A model generated the notes under the pieces. That model saw only the letters and a program-made list of their open reading frames with translations. It was not told the origin of the DNA and did no database searches. 64,000 nt of DNA from an uncultured Acidimicrobiaceae bacterium. GTDB lineage: Bacteria > Actinomycetota > Acidimicrobiia > Acidimicrobiales > RAAP-2. Shown in pieces: positions 54,987-61,452 of the stretch (positions are counted from its first letter, which is position 1; each line of letters starts with the position of its first letter). Made by a program: the position numbers and the translations under genes. The stretch spans positions 1 through 64,000 of the forward strand of contig CAITPI010000112.1 in the NCBI GenBank assembly GCA_903894295.1, in the 5' to 3' direction.

Positions 54987-56423
54987 ATGCAACCCGTCCT
55001 GACCGTGGCCGACCTCACCGGGGTGGACGCCCGTGCCCTTCAGGACGAGCCCCTCGAAGCCCTGGTGGCCCGGGCCGGATTCGCCGTGGCCAGGGAAGCC
55101 ATCCGGATGCTCGGTGGTGCCTACGGACGGAGGATCATCGTGGTGGCCGGGCCGGGCAACAACGGAGCCGACGGCAAGGTGGCCGCCCGGGTCCTGGCCG
55201 CCCGGGGGGCCCGGGTTGAGGTGGTTGGCCCGGACGTCGCCTCCGTCGGAGCGTGCGATCTCTTGGTCGATGCCGCTTTCGGCACCGGGTTCCGGGGGGA
55301 GTATGTGGCGCCGGAGAGGCCGGAAGGCTCCCGGGTGCTGGCGGTCGATGTGCCCTCGGGGGTCCAGGGTGATTCCGGGATCGCCTCGGGCCGGCCCTGG
55401 CGGGCCGAGCGCACCGTCACCTTCGTGGCACCCGTCCCGGGCCTGTTGCAGGGGGACGGCAAGGAACTGGCCGGCACGGTGGTGGTGGCCGACATCTCGT
55501 TGCTGGCCGAACCGGTCGATCCCGACCGGCGGATCGACCTGGTGGAAGACGGTGACCTGGCCCGGTGGCTCACACCCCGGGGAGTCCGGGCCCACAAGTG
55601 GGAGCGGGCGCTCTGTCTGGTGGCCGGATCGCCGGGGATGGCCGGGGCGGCGCACCTGGCGGCGGCCGGAGCGATGCGGGCCGGGGTCGGCATGGTGCGA
55701 CTCGGGATGCCCGGAACCGACCCGGCCACCGGCGCCGGGTTGACCGAGGCGGTGCAGTTCTCCCTGGAGTCCACCAACTGGTCGCCACCGGCGCTCGAGG
55801 CGGCGAGCCGGTGTCACGCCATGGTGGTCGGACCGGGGCTCGGCCGGGACGAAACAACACCCGAGGAGGTCCGCCGGGTCGTGGACGCGGCCCCGGGTCC
55901 CCTGGTGCTCGATGCGGACGGCCTCTTTGCCCTGGGTCGGATCACCACCCGGTTGCGGGAAGGAACCGGTGGGCAAGGACCCGGGGCCGGCCCGGTTGTT
56001 CTCACTCCCCACGACGGGGAGTATGACCGGCTGGTGGGGTGCCCACCGGGCCCCGACCGGGTGGCCGCGGCCCGGTATCTGGCCACAATCTCGGGGGCGG
56101 TTGCCCTCGTCAAGGGTTCCACGACGGCGGTGGCCGATCCTTCGGGCCGGGTGCTGCTCGTCACCTCGGGCTCGTCCGCGCTGGCCACGGCCGGCACCGG
56201 GGATGTGCTCTCGGGGGTGATCGGTGCCTTCCTGGCGGCCGGGATCCCGGCCCTCGAGGCGGCCGCCCTGGCGGCCCACGTCCATGGCCGGGCCGGCCGG
56301 TTGGCTTCGGGGGTCCTGGTGGCCGGGGACCTCCCGGCGTTGGTCGGAGAAGTGGTGGCGTCCCTGCGAAACTCTGGACCGGAGTCGACGCCTCGTGGGG
56401 AGCACGGACATGACGGGACCTGA
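54987..56423 (+). CDS. nnr: Bifunctional NAD(P)H-hydrate epimerase / dehydratase
   Basis: It repairs hydrated NAD(P)H: the N-terminal YjeF domain (about 1-210) epimerises NAD(P)HX and the C-terminal YjeF-C kinase-like domain (about 220-470) dehydrates the S form with ADP. Visible motifs are VVAGPGNNGADGKVAARVLA and AFGTGFRG in the first domain; in the second, VVGPGLGRD, VLDADGLFAL, LTPHDGEYDRL, VALVKGSTTAV and ATAGTGDVLSGVIGA. The 478-residue length suits the fusion form. It lies 11 nt after acpS and overlaps alr by one base (TGATG); yjeF-alr adjacency is common. Confidence 0.94.
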   Translation: MQPVLTVADLTGVDARALQDEPLEALVARAGFAVAREAIRMLGGAYGRRIIVVAGPGNNGADGKVAARVLAARGARVEVVGPDVASVGACDLLVDAAFGTGFRGEYVAPERPEGSRVLAVDVPSGVQGDSGIASGRPWRAERTVTFVAPVPGLLQGDGKELAGTVVVADISLLAEPVDPDRRIDLVEDGDLARWLTPRGVRAHKWERALCLVAGSPGMAGAAHLAAAGAMRAGVGMVRLGMPGTDPATGAGLTEAVQFSLESTNWSPPALEAASRCHAMVVGPGLGRDETTPEEVRRVVDAAPGPLVLDADGLFALGRITTRLREGTGGQGPGAGPVVLTPHDGEYDRLVGCPPGPDRVAAARYLATISGAVALVKGSTTAVADPSGRVLLVTSGSSALATAGTGDVLSGVIGAFLAAGIPALEAAALAAHVHGRAGRLASGVLVAGDLPALVGEVVASLRNSGPESTPRGEHGHDGT

Positions 56424-57604
56424 TGGAAATGGCTGAGCGGTGGCGCCCGGCATGGGCTGACGTTGATCTTGATGCGGTGGTCCACAACGCCGCCCTGTTG
56501 GGCCGTCTGGTCGCCCCGGCCGAACTGTGTGCCGTGGTGAAGGCCGATGCCTACGGCCACGGCAGCCTGGCCGTCGCCCGGGCCGCAGTGGCCGGAGGGG
56601 CGTCGTGGCTGGCGGTGGCCCTGGTGGAAGAAGGGGTGGCCCTCCGGGAGGCCGGCCTTGAGGTTCCCATCCTGCTGCTGTCCGAACCGCCGGCCGACGG
56701 TATGGCCGAGGCGATCGCCCGGGGGCTGTCACCGACCGTCTACACCGAAGAAGGCATCGCCATGCTGGACCGGCTCGCCCGGGAGGGTGGTCACCCGCCG
56801 GTTGGCGTCCACCTCAAGGTCGACACCGGCATGCACCGGGTGGGAGCGGCTCCGGCCGAGATCCCGGCGCTGGCCCGCCAGATCGATGCGGCCCCGCACC
56901 TTGTTCTCGATGCCCTCTGGACCCACTTCGCCGTGGCCGACGGGGCCCGGTCCAGTGACCGCGAGTTCACCAACGCCCAGGTGGCGCGCTTCGACGAGAC
57001 CCTGGCCGCCCTCGTGGCCGAAGGGTTGCGGCCCCGCCTCGAACATCTCGCCAACACGGCGGGGGCGATCGCCACCCCGGCGGCCCGGCGCCACATGGTG
57101 CGCTGTGGCCTCGGCCTCTACGGACTCGCTCCCACCCCGGCCCTCGAGGCGGCCATTGGAGAACTCACCGGCGGTGACGGGCTGCGCCCGGCCCTCTCGT
57201 TCCGCACCCAGGTGACCTTCGTGCGTGAACTCGACGCCTCCGAGCGGGTCTCTTACGGCTTGCGCCGGCCGTTGCCCGAGGCCAGCCGGGTGGCGATCGC
57301 CCCGGTCGGTTACGCCGACGGCGTGCCCCGCCGGCTGTTCGACGTGGGAGGACACGTACTGATCAACGGAGTGCGTCGCCTGTTGGCCGGATCGGTCACG
57401 ATGGACCAGATCATCATCGACTGTGGACCCTCGGACACTTCGGACGTCAAGGTCGGGGACGAAGTGGTCCTGCTCGGCCGGCAGGGTGACGACGAGATCG
57501 GTGCCCGGGAGTGGGCGGAGCATTTCGACACGATCCACTACGAGATCCTGTGCGACATCGGACCGCGGGTTCCCCGGCGCCATACCGGGACCCTGCCGTC
57601 ATGA
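56423..57604 (+). CDS. alr: Alanine racemase
   Basis: This PLP enzyme makes D-alanine for peptidoglycan. The PLP lysine is Lys40 in VVKADAYGHG. The second catalytic residue, the tyrosine of the C-terminal domain, lies in VSYGLRRPLPE-type sequence (ERVSYGLRRP). APVGYADGVPRRLFDVGG and GSVTMDQIIIDCG complete the family signature. The 393-residue length is normal. It overlaps nnr by one base and udg by four (ATGA). Confidence 0.95.
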   Translation: MEMAERWRPAWADVDLDAVVHNAALLGRLVAPAELCAVVKADAYGHGSLAVARAAVAGGASWLAVALVEEGVALREAGLEVPILLLSEPPADGMAEAIARGLSPTVYTEEGIAMLDRLAREGGHPPVGVHLKVDTGMHRVGAAPAEIPALARQIDAAPHLVLDALWTHFAVADGARSSDREFTNAQVARFDETLAALVAEGLRPRLEHLANTAGAIATPAARRHMVRCGLGLYGLAPTPALEAAIGELTGGDGLRPALSFRTQVTFVRELDASERVSYGLRRPLPEASRVAIAPVGYADGVPRRLFDVGGHVLINGVRRLLAGSVTMDQIIIDCGPSDTSDVKVGDEVVLLGRQGDDEIGAREWAEHFDTIHYEILCDIGPRVPRRHTGTLPS

Positions 57605-58191
57605 GTGGCGGCATGGACCGGCACCAGGCGCTGGCCGACCTGGCTGGCCGGGTGGCCGATTGCCGGGGGTGTGGCCTGGCCGAAGGACGCACCAATGTGG
57701 TGGTCTCCTCCGGACCAGAATCGGCCCGGGTGGCCGTCGTGGGTGAAGCACCCGGCCGGGAGGAAGACCTGGCCGGCCGGCCGTTTGTGGGTCGGTCCGG
57801 CCGGCTGCTCGACCAGCTGCTCGACGACACAGGCGGGCTCGGCCGCAACGAGGTCTACGTGGTGAACATGGTCAAGTGCCGGCCACCGGACAACCGGGCG
57901 CCGAAGGCCGACGAGTTGGCGGCGTGTCGTCCGTTTCTCGACGAGCAACTCGCCCTTGTCCATCCCCGGGTGGTGGTCACGTTGGGCAACGTGGCGACCC
58001 GGGCCATGCTGGACACGAAGGAAGGCATCACCTCCCTGCGGGGCCGGAGCCATGCCGATCCCGGCGGGGCACCCTGGCCGATCGTGCCGACCTTTCATCC
58101 TTCGGCCGGACTGCGCAACGGGGCCCGGGTCACCGGGCCGATGCGCGAGGATCTCGCCCGGGCGGCCGAACTGGCGGAAGCAACCAGATGA
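57601..58191 (+). CDS. Uracil-DNA glycosylase, family 4
   Basis: Family 4 UDGs are iron-sulfur enzymes that excise uracil from DNA. This 196-residue protein has the first cysteine pair CRGCGLAEGR, motif 1 VGEAPGREEDLAGRPFVGRS, and MVKCRPPDNRAPKADELAAC carrying two more cluster cysteines. Motif 2 is TFHPSAGLR. The start overlaps alr by 4 nt. tsaE begins 49 nt later with a strong ribosome site. Confidence 0.92.
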   Translation: MSGGMDRHQALADLAGRVADCRGCGLAEGRTNVVVSSGPESARVAVVGEAPGREEDLAGRPFVGRSGRLLDQLLDDTGGLGRNEVYVVNMVKCRPPDNRAPKADELAACRPFLDEQLALVHPRVVVTLGNVATRAMLDTKEGITSLRGRSHADPGGAPWPIVPTFHPSAGLRNGARVTGPMREDLARAAELAEATR

Positions 58192-58240
58192 CCAGTTGCC
58201 CAGGCAACCAGGAAGACCGGCATCCCGGGAGGAAGGAACG

Positions 58241-58849
58241 ATGACCACCGAGCACGAAACCCGGATCACCCCGGTGACCCTGGCGACGTCCGACGTGGCG
58301 GCGACCCGATCGGTGGCAGGAGTGGTGGCCAACCATTGCCGCGTCGGTGACGTGGTCCTGCTGGTCGGCGATCTTGGGGCCGGCAAGACGGCCTTTGCCC
58401 AAGGGGTGGGGACCGCCCTCGGGATTCCGGAGCCCGTCACCAGCCCGACCTTCACGCTGGTCCGTCACTACGCCGTCCCCCGGTCCATCACGGGTCAGGA
58501 CCGGGGGATCTCGGTGCTGCTCCACGCCGACGTCTACCGGTTGGACCACCTCCAGGAGATCGCCGATCTGGGACTCGGGGAGTTGGTGGAGGACGGCGGG
58601 CTGGCGCTGGTCGAGTGGGGCGACATGGCCGAGCCGCTTCTGGGGCAAGATGCCCTGGTGGTCACCCTCTTGCCGGACGACGTACACGACGAGCACCGGC
58701 GGATCGTCCTTCAGGGCCGGGGGTCGACGTGGGCCGCCCGGTGGAGTGCCCTCGCTGCGGCATTGGAGCCATGGCAGGCCGGTCCGGCTGTGGCCGGCGA
58801 GGTGGACGGTCCGGCTGTGGCCGGCGAGGTGAAGGGAACCGACCGGTGA
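58241..58849 (+). CDS. tsaE: tRNA t6A biosynthesis ATPase TsaE
   Basis: TsaE is the ATPase that activates the TsaB-TsaD complex for N6-threonylcarbamoyladenosine (t6A37) formation. It has Walker A GDLGAGKTAFAQGV near residue 44, VTSPTFTLVRHY, HADVYRLDHLQEIADLG and LALVEWGDMAEPLL. GGGAGGAAGG precedes ATG 58241. At 202 residues it is longer than the usual 150-165; the C-terminus ends with two copies of GPAVAGEV. tsaB overlaps its stop. Confidence 0.94.
   Translation: MTTEHETRITPVTLATSDVAATRSVAGVVANHCRVGDVVLLVGDLGAGKTAFAQGVGTALGIPEPVTSPTFTLVRHYAVPRSITGQDRGISVLLHADVYRLDHLQEIADLGLGELVEDGGLALVEWGDMAEPLLGQDALVVTLLPDDVHDEHRRIVLQGRGSTWAARWSALAAALEPWQAGPAVAGEVDGPAVAGEVKGTDR
58781..58834 (+). repeat. 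27-bp tandem duplication in the tsaE tail
   Basis: A 24-bp identical stretch occurs at 58781-58804 and 58808-58831 (period 27), encoding GPAVAGEV twice. It lies after the conserved domain, so it probably tolerates change in copy number. Confidence 0.8.
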
Positions 58850-59595
58850 CGGTGCTGGCAGTGGAGACGGCCACCAGCATGGTGGGAGTGGCGTTGGTTG
58901 CCCCGGATGGTCGCCGGGCCGAGCGCTGTCACTTCGAAGGTCGCCTGCACGCCGAACTGTTGGCGCCGGCCATCGCCGAGGTGTGCGACGAGTTGGACGT
59001 GCCGCTGTCGGACATCGACCTGGTGGTGGCCGACTGCGGGCCCGGACTCTTCACCGGATTGCGGGTGGGCGTGGCCACGGCCAAGGCGATGGCCCAGGCG
59101 TTGGGTGTTCCCACCCTCGGTGTGTCGAGCCTGGACGTCCTGGCGGCCGCGGCATTTCCCCACCGGGACGGCCGTTGTGTGGTCTCGGTGGTCGACGCCC
59201 GTCGGGGGGAGGTCTTTGCCGCCGCCTATGGACCCGGACCGGAGGAAGATCCCGCCGCCAACCGCCAGGAGTGGGCCACGCCGGTCACGCCCGAGCAGCT
59301 GGAGTCCTGGTTGGACGGACTGATCGGTCACTTTGGTCCGTTGATGGTGGTCGGGGACGGGGCGGTCCGCTACGCCGACCGCCTGGCCGGGAACCCCGGT
59401 CTGGACCTGACGCAGGCTCCCTCGTTGGCGGCACCACCACCCGGCATCATGGCCGACCTGGCCCGGTTGCGACGCGACGCCGGAGTGCCCCTTGTGGCCG
59501 CCGGCGACCTGATGCCGGACTATCGCCGTCCGGCCGACGCCCAGATCAACTGGGAGCAACGCCGGCCACCGGTTGTGCCCGGCCCGGCTGCTTGA
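58846..59595 (+). CDS. tsaB: tRNA t6A biosynthesis protein TsaB
   Basis: TsaB is the inactive paralogue that scaffolds TsaD and TsaE in t6A synthesis. The 249 residues have VLAVETATSMVGVALVAPDG, HAELLAPAIAEVCDELDVPL, VVADCGPGLFTGLRVGVATA and SVVDARRGEVFAAAYGP. It starts at GTG overlapping the tsaE stop. rimI follows after 16 nt, the usual tsaE-tsaB-rimI order. Confidence 0.94.
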   Translation: MTVLAVETATSMVGVALVAPDGRRAERCHFEGRLHAELLAPAIAEVCDELDVPLSDIDLVVADCGPGLFTGLRVGVATAKAMAQALGVPTLGVSSLDVLAAAAFPHRDGRCVVSVVDARRGEVFAAAYGPGPEEDPAANRQEWATPVTPEQLESWLDGLIGHFGPLMVVGDGAVRYADRLAGNPGLDLTQAPSLAAPPPGIMADLARLRRDAGVPLVAAGDLMPDYRRPADAQINWEQRRPPVVPGPAA

Positions 59596-59611
59596 CTCCC
59601 GGGGTTACCTG

Positions 59612-60142
59612 GTGAGTCCGGAAGTGTTGGTGCTGGCCCCGATGCGCATGGGCGACCTGCGGGCGGTGCTTCGTATCGAGGAGGAGTGTTTTCCCGATCC
59701 GTGGTCGAAGCGCCTCTTCGAGGAAGAGTTGAAGCAGCGCACGTCCCGGTCGTATCGGGCGGCCTGGGTGGGCCACGACCTGGTGGGATTCGCCGGCCAG
59801 ATGTTCATCGACGACGAGTCCCACGTGAACAACGTTGCCGTCGACCCGGCCCGTCAGGGCGAAAAGATCGGCGGAGCCCTCCTCGTCGACCTGGTGCGCA
59901 ACGCCCTCGATCGGGGCCAGCGTCATCTCACCCTCGAGGTGCGGGTCGGCAACGAGCCGGCCATCGCCCTCTACCGGCGGCTCGGCCTCGCCCCGGTCGG
60001 CGTGCGTCCGAACTACTACCCCAACGGCGGAGACGCCCAGATCATGTGGGCCCACGACCTCGACGACCCGGCCTACGAAGAACGCCTGGCCGGCCTGGAG
60101 GCCGAACTGGCGGCCCACTGGACCATCGACCGCCGGTTCTGA
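59612..60142 (+). CDS. rimI: Ribosomal protein S18-alanine N-acetyltransferase (RimI)
   Basis: RimI is a GNAT enzyme that acetylates the N-terminus of S18 and sometimes other proteins. The 176 residues have MGDLRAVLRIEEECFPDPWS near the start, GQMFIDDESHVNNVAVDPAR, the acetyl-CoA loop ARQGEKIGGALL and the C-terminal VRVGNEPAIALYRRLGLAPV and GVRPNYYPNGGDAQIMW. GTG 59612 was chosen over TTG 59573, which overlaps tsaB. The acetyl-CoA loop has Gln-Gly-Glu-Lys-Ile-Gly, a normal variant. Confidence 0.9.
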   Translation: MSPEVLVLAPMRMGDLRAVLRIEEECFPDPWSKRLFEEELKQRTSRSYRAAWVGHDLVGFAGQMFIDDESHVNNVAVDPARQGEKIGGALLVDLVRNALDRGQRHLTLEVRVGNEPAIALYRRLGLAPVGVRPNYYPNGGDAQIMWAHDLDDPAYEERLAGLEAELAAHWTIDRRF

Positions 60143-60150
60143 TCTCGGCG

Positions 60151-60167
60151 TCAGCCCTTCCGGCTGA
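60151..60167. terminator. Bidirectional hairpin between rimI and the small Cys-rich gene
   Basis: TCAGCC-CTTCC-GGCTGA is a perfect 6-bp stem overlapping the stop codon of the convergent small gene, 8 nt after rimI. It could end both transcripts. Confidence 0.45.
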
Positions 60168-60306
60168 ACCACCGCTTCGTCGCCGTGGCTTCATGGCCGG
60201 AGCACCGCTGGTCGGCCGGGACGTGACCCAGCACCGATTCGACGTGGGCGCCACAACCCTTCCAGGTGGGGCGGCCGCAGGTTCGACACGTTACTTGTCT
60301 GCACAT
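60151..60306 (-). CDS. Small Cys-rich zinc-ribbon-like protein
   Basis: A 51-residue reading frame starts with [19 protein letters not shown], continues AHVESVLGHVPADQRCSGHE and ends in a basic tail. Cys2, Cys7, Cys10, Cys18 and Cys35 plus several His could bind a metal. I recognise the pattern M-C-x-x-V-x-C-x-x-C-G-x-x-T-W-x-G-C-G-x-H from small uncharacterised actinobacterial proteins; no function is established. It is the third gene of the minus-strand csoR module. The ATG lies at the end of a CsoR-type operator and 7 nt after a TACCCT -10 box inside that operator, so it is predicted leaderless and separately controlled. Confidence 0.75.
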   Translation of the reverse strand: MCRQVTCRTCGRPTWKGCGAHVESVLGHVPADQRCSGHEATATKRWFSRKG

Positions 60307-60320
60307 ACCCCCGAGGGTAT
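60305..60320 (-). promoter_or_regulatory. CsoR-type operator O2, overlapping the small gene's -10 box and start codon
   Basis: ATACCCCCGAGGGTAT (plus strand) is a near-palindrome of the ATACCCC-type sites bound by CsoR-family repressors. It matches the site upstream of csoR in 14 of 16 positions. On the minus strand it contains the -10 box TACCCT, and its last two bases are the AT of the small gene's ATG. Confidence 0.65.
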
Positions 60321-60353
60321 CAGGGAGCACCGGGAACCGGACCGCGGCCTTGG

Positions 60354-61037
60354 TTAGCGTTGGAACACCCGGGAGAGGAAGCCTTCGAGCCGGGACGGGT
60401 CGGCCGTGATGGTCTTGTGGCCGTCGGCGTCCTTGGTGATGGTGAGCCCCGGGCAGAACATGCCCTCGTCACCGAAGAAGAAGTGTGGCGAGCCGATGAC
60501 ACCCCGTCGCCCGCCTTCTGCGTAGTCATCGGCCACGGTCTCCCGGTCCCGCTCCGTGATTCCGGTGACCCCGACGGCGGCGCCGAGTGAGCGGAGGACC
60601 CCGGGGTCCGAGATGTCCCGTCCCTCTTCGAACAGGGCGGTGCGCAGCGAAAAGCTGAGCGCCTCACCTTGTTCCGGCCCCTTCCGGTAGGCGGCGGCCA
60701 CCCAGGCCAGGGCTTCGAGGGTCGACTCCGGGAAGTTGGCCGGATCGAAGTGGGCGAACAGGTCGGGGGCGACCTGGTGGCGCAGCTCGTGGACGTGCCC
60801 GGCGGTGGTCGAAGGATCGAGCGGGCGCTGGTTCACCCATTCGAGCGGCCACGCCCGGACCCTGACCGGGACGTCGGCCCGGCCGAAATTGTCTCGTTGC
60901 CGGGCCACCATGACGAGGCCGACGTAGGCGAAGGGGCACCAGATGTCGGCGAAGATCTCGAGTGGGGCCACCGCGCCGGGGCGGACGTCTCGATGTGGCG
61001 TCGGCCCGGAGTTGGCGGTGGGGGTGGGTTCGGACAT
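60354..61037 (-). CDS. DsbA/FrnE-family protein with CPFA active site
   Basis: It is a thioredoxin-fold protein of the DsbA/FrnE branch, 227 residues. After a 25-residue polar lead comes the strand LEIFADIW and the active site C34-P-F-A37-YVG. FrnE relatives have CPWC here, so the resolving cysteine is missing and disulfide exchange would be monothiol. The helical insertion (about 90-170) and the cis-proline loop GVIGSPHFFFGDE are conserved. A further cysteine sits in MFCPGLTI. There is no signal peptide, so it is cytosolic. AAGGAG lies 7 nt before the ATG. It is 60 nt downstream of csoR on the same strand, so sulfur or redox chemistry linked to that regulator is likely. Confidence 0.85.
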   Translation of the reverse strand: MSEPTPTANSGPTPHRDVRPGAVAPLEIFADIWCPFAYVGLVMVARQRDNFGRADVPVRVRAWPLEWVNQRPLDPSTTAGHVHELRHQVAPDLFAHFDPANFPESTLEALAWVAAAYRKGPEQGEALSFSLRTALFEEGRDISDPGVLRSLGAAVGVTGITERDRETVADDYAEGGRRGVIGSPHFFFGDEGMFCPGLTITKDADGHKTITADPSRLEGFLSRVFQR

Positions 61038-61097
61038 GGACACTCCTTGGGACGGGGACGGGTTCGTGGTGTCGGGCCGGCCCACCGGGCCGGTTCT

Positions 61098-61367
61098 TCA
61101 GGCCAGTTTGGTGAAAAGGCGCTGGACCTCCTCGATGGGGTAGCCCGAGGACCGGGCCTCTTCCGGGTGCTCGATGCAGTAGGCGAGGCCGGCGGCGATC
61201 AGCCGGAAGCCGACCTGCTCGAGGGCCTTGGTGGCCGCGCTGAGCTGGGTCACGATGTCCCGGCACTCCCGACCCTGTTCGAGCATGGCCTCAACGGCCT
61301 TCACCTGTCCGCCGGCCCGACGGAGCCTCACGGCGAGGTCGGCGACGACATCGTCAGGGAGTTGCAC
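61098..61367 (-). CDS. CsoR/CstR-family transcriptional repressor
   Basis: This 89-residue all-helical DUF156 protein is of the family that senses Cu(I), Ni, formaldehyde or persulfides. It has RLRRAGGQVKAVEAMLEQGR, then Cys35 in ECRDIVTQLSAATKALEQVG and Cys64 in AAGLAYCIEH. The 29-residue Cys-Cys spacing equals that of Cu-sensing CsoR (Cys36/Cys65) and of CstR (Cys31/Cys60). The third copper ligand of CsoR (His61) is Gly60 here, so a copper sensor is unlikely and a CstR-like persulfide sensor is the better guess. GTG 61367 has GGAGG 8 nt upstream. It leads the csoR-dsbA-like-small gene set. Confidence 0.88.
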   Translation of the reverse strand: MQLPDDVVADLAVRLRRAGGQVKAVEAMLEQGRECRDIVTQLSAATKALEQVGFRLIAAGLAYCIEHPEEARSSGYPIEEVQRLFTKLA

Positions 61368-61396
61368 GGTTCCTACCTCCGGTGGTGGCGGACAAC

Positions 61397-61412
61397 ATAC
61401 CCCCAAGGGTAA
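61397..61412 (-). promoter_or_regulatory. CsoR-type operator O1 upstream of the csoR-like gene
   Basis: ATACCCCCAAGGGTAA (plus strand) lies 30-45 nt before the csoR-like GTG. On the minus strand it reads TTACCCTTGGGGGTAT and contains the -10-like TACCCT, so bound repressor would block its own promoter. It is also 28 nt from the divergent tsaD -10 box and could affect tsaD. Confidence 0.65.
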
Positions 61413-61440
61413 TGGAACCGGACCGAAACCGGCGCGGCGA

Positions 61441-61446
61441 TAGCCT
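61441..61446 (+). promoter_or_regulatory. Leaderless-type -10 box of tsaD
   Basis: TAGCCT ends 6 nt before the tsaD ATG. tsaD thus has its own promoter after being separated from tsaB-rimI. Confidence 0.5.
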
Positions 61447-61452
61447 GTCGGG

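Noticed and set aside
61396-61398. A leader peptide starting at the ATG at the end of operator O1 before the csoR-like gene.
   Set aside because: The 14-codon frame overlaps the csoR-like start out of frame and is not conserved in any way I can judge. The ATG is explained by the shared operator sequence.
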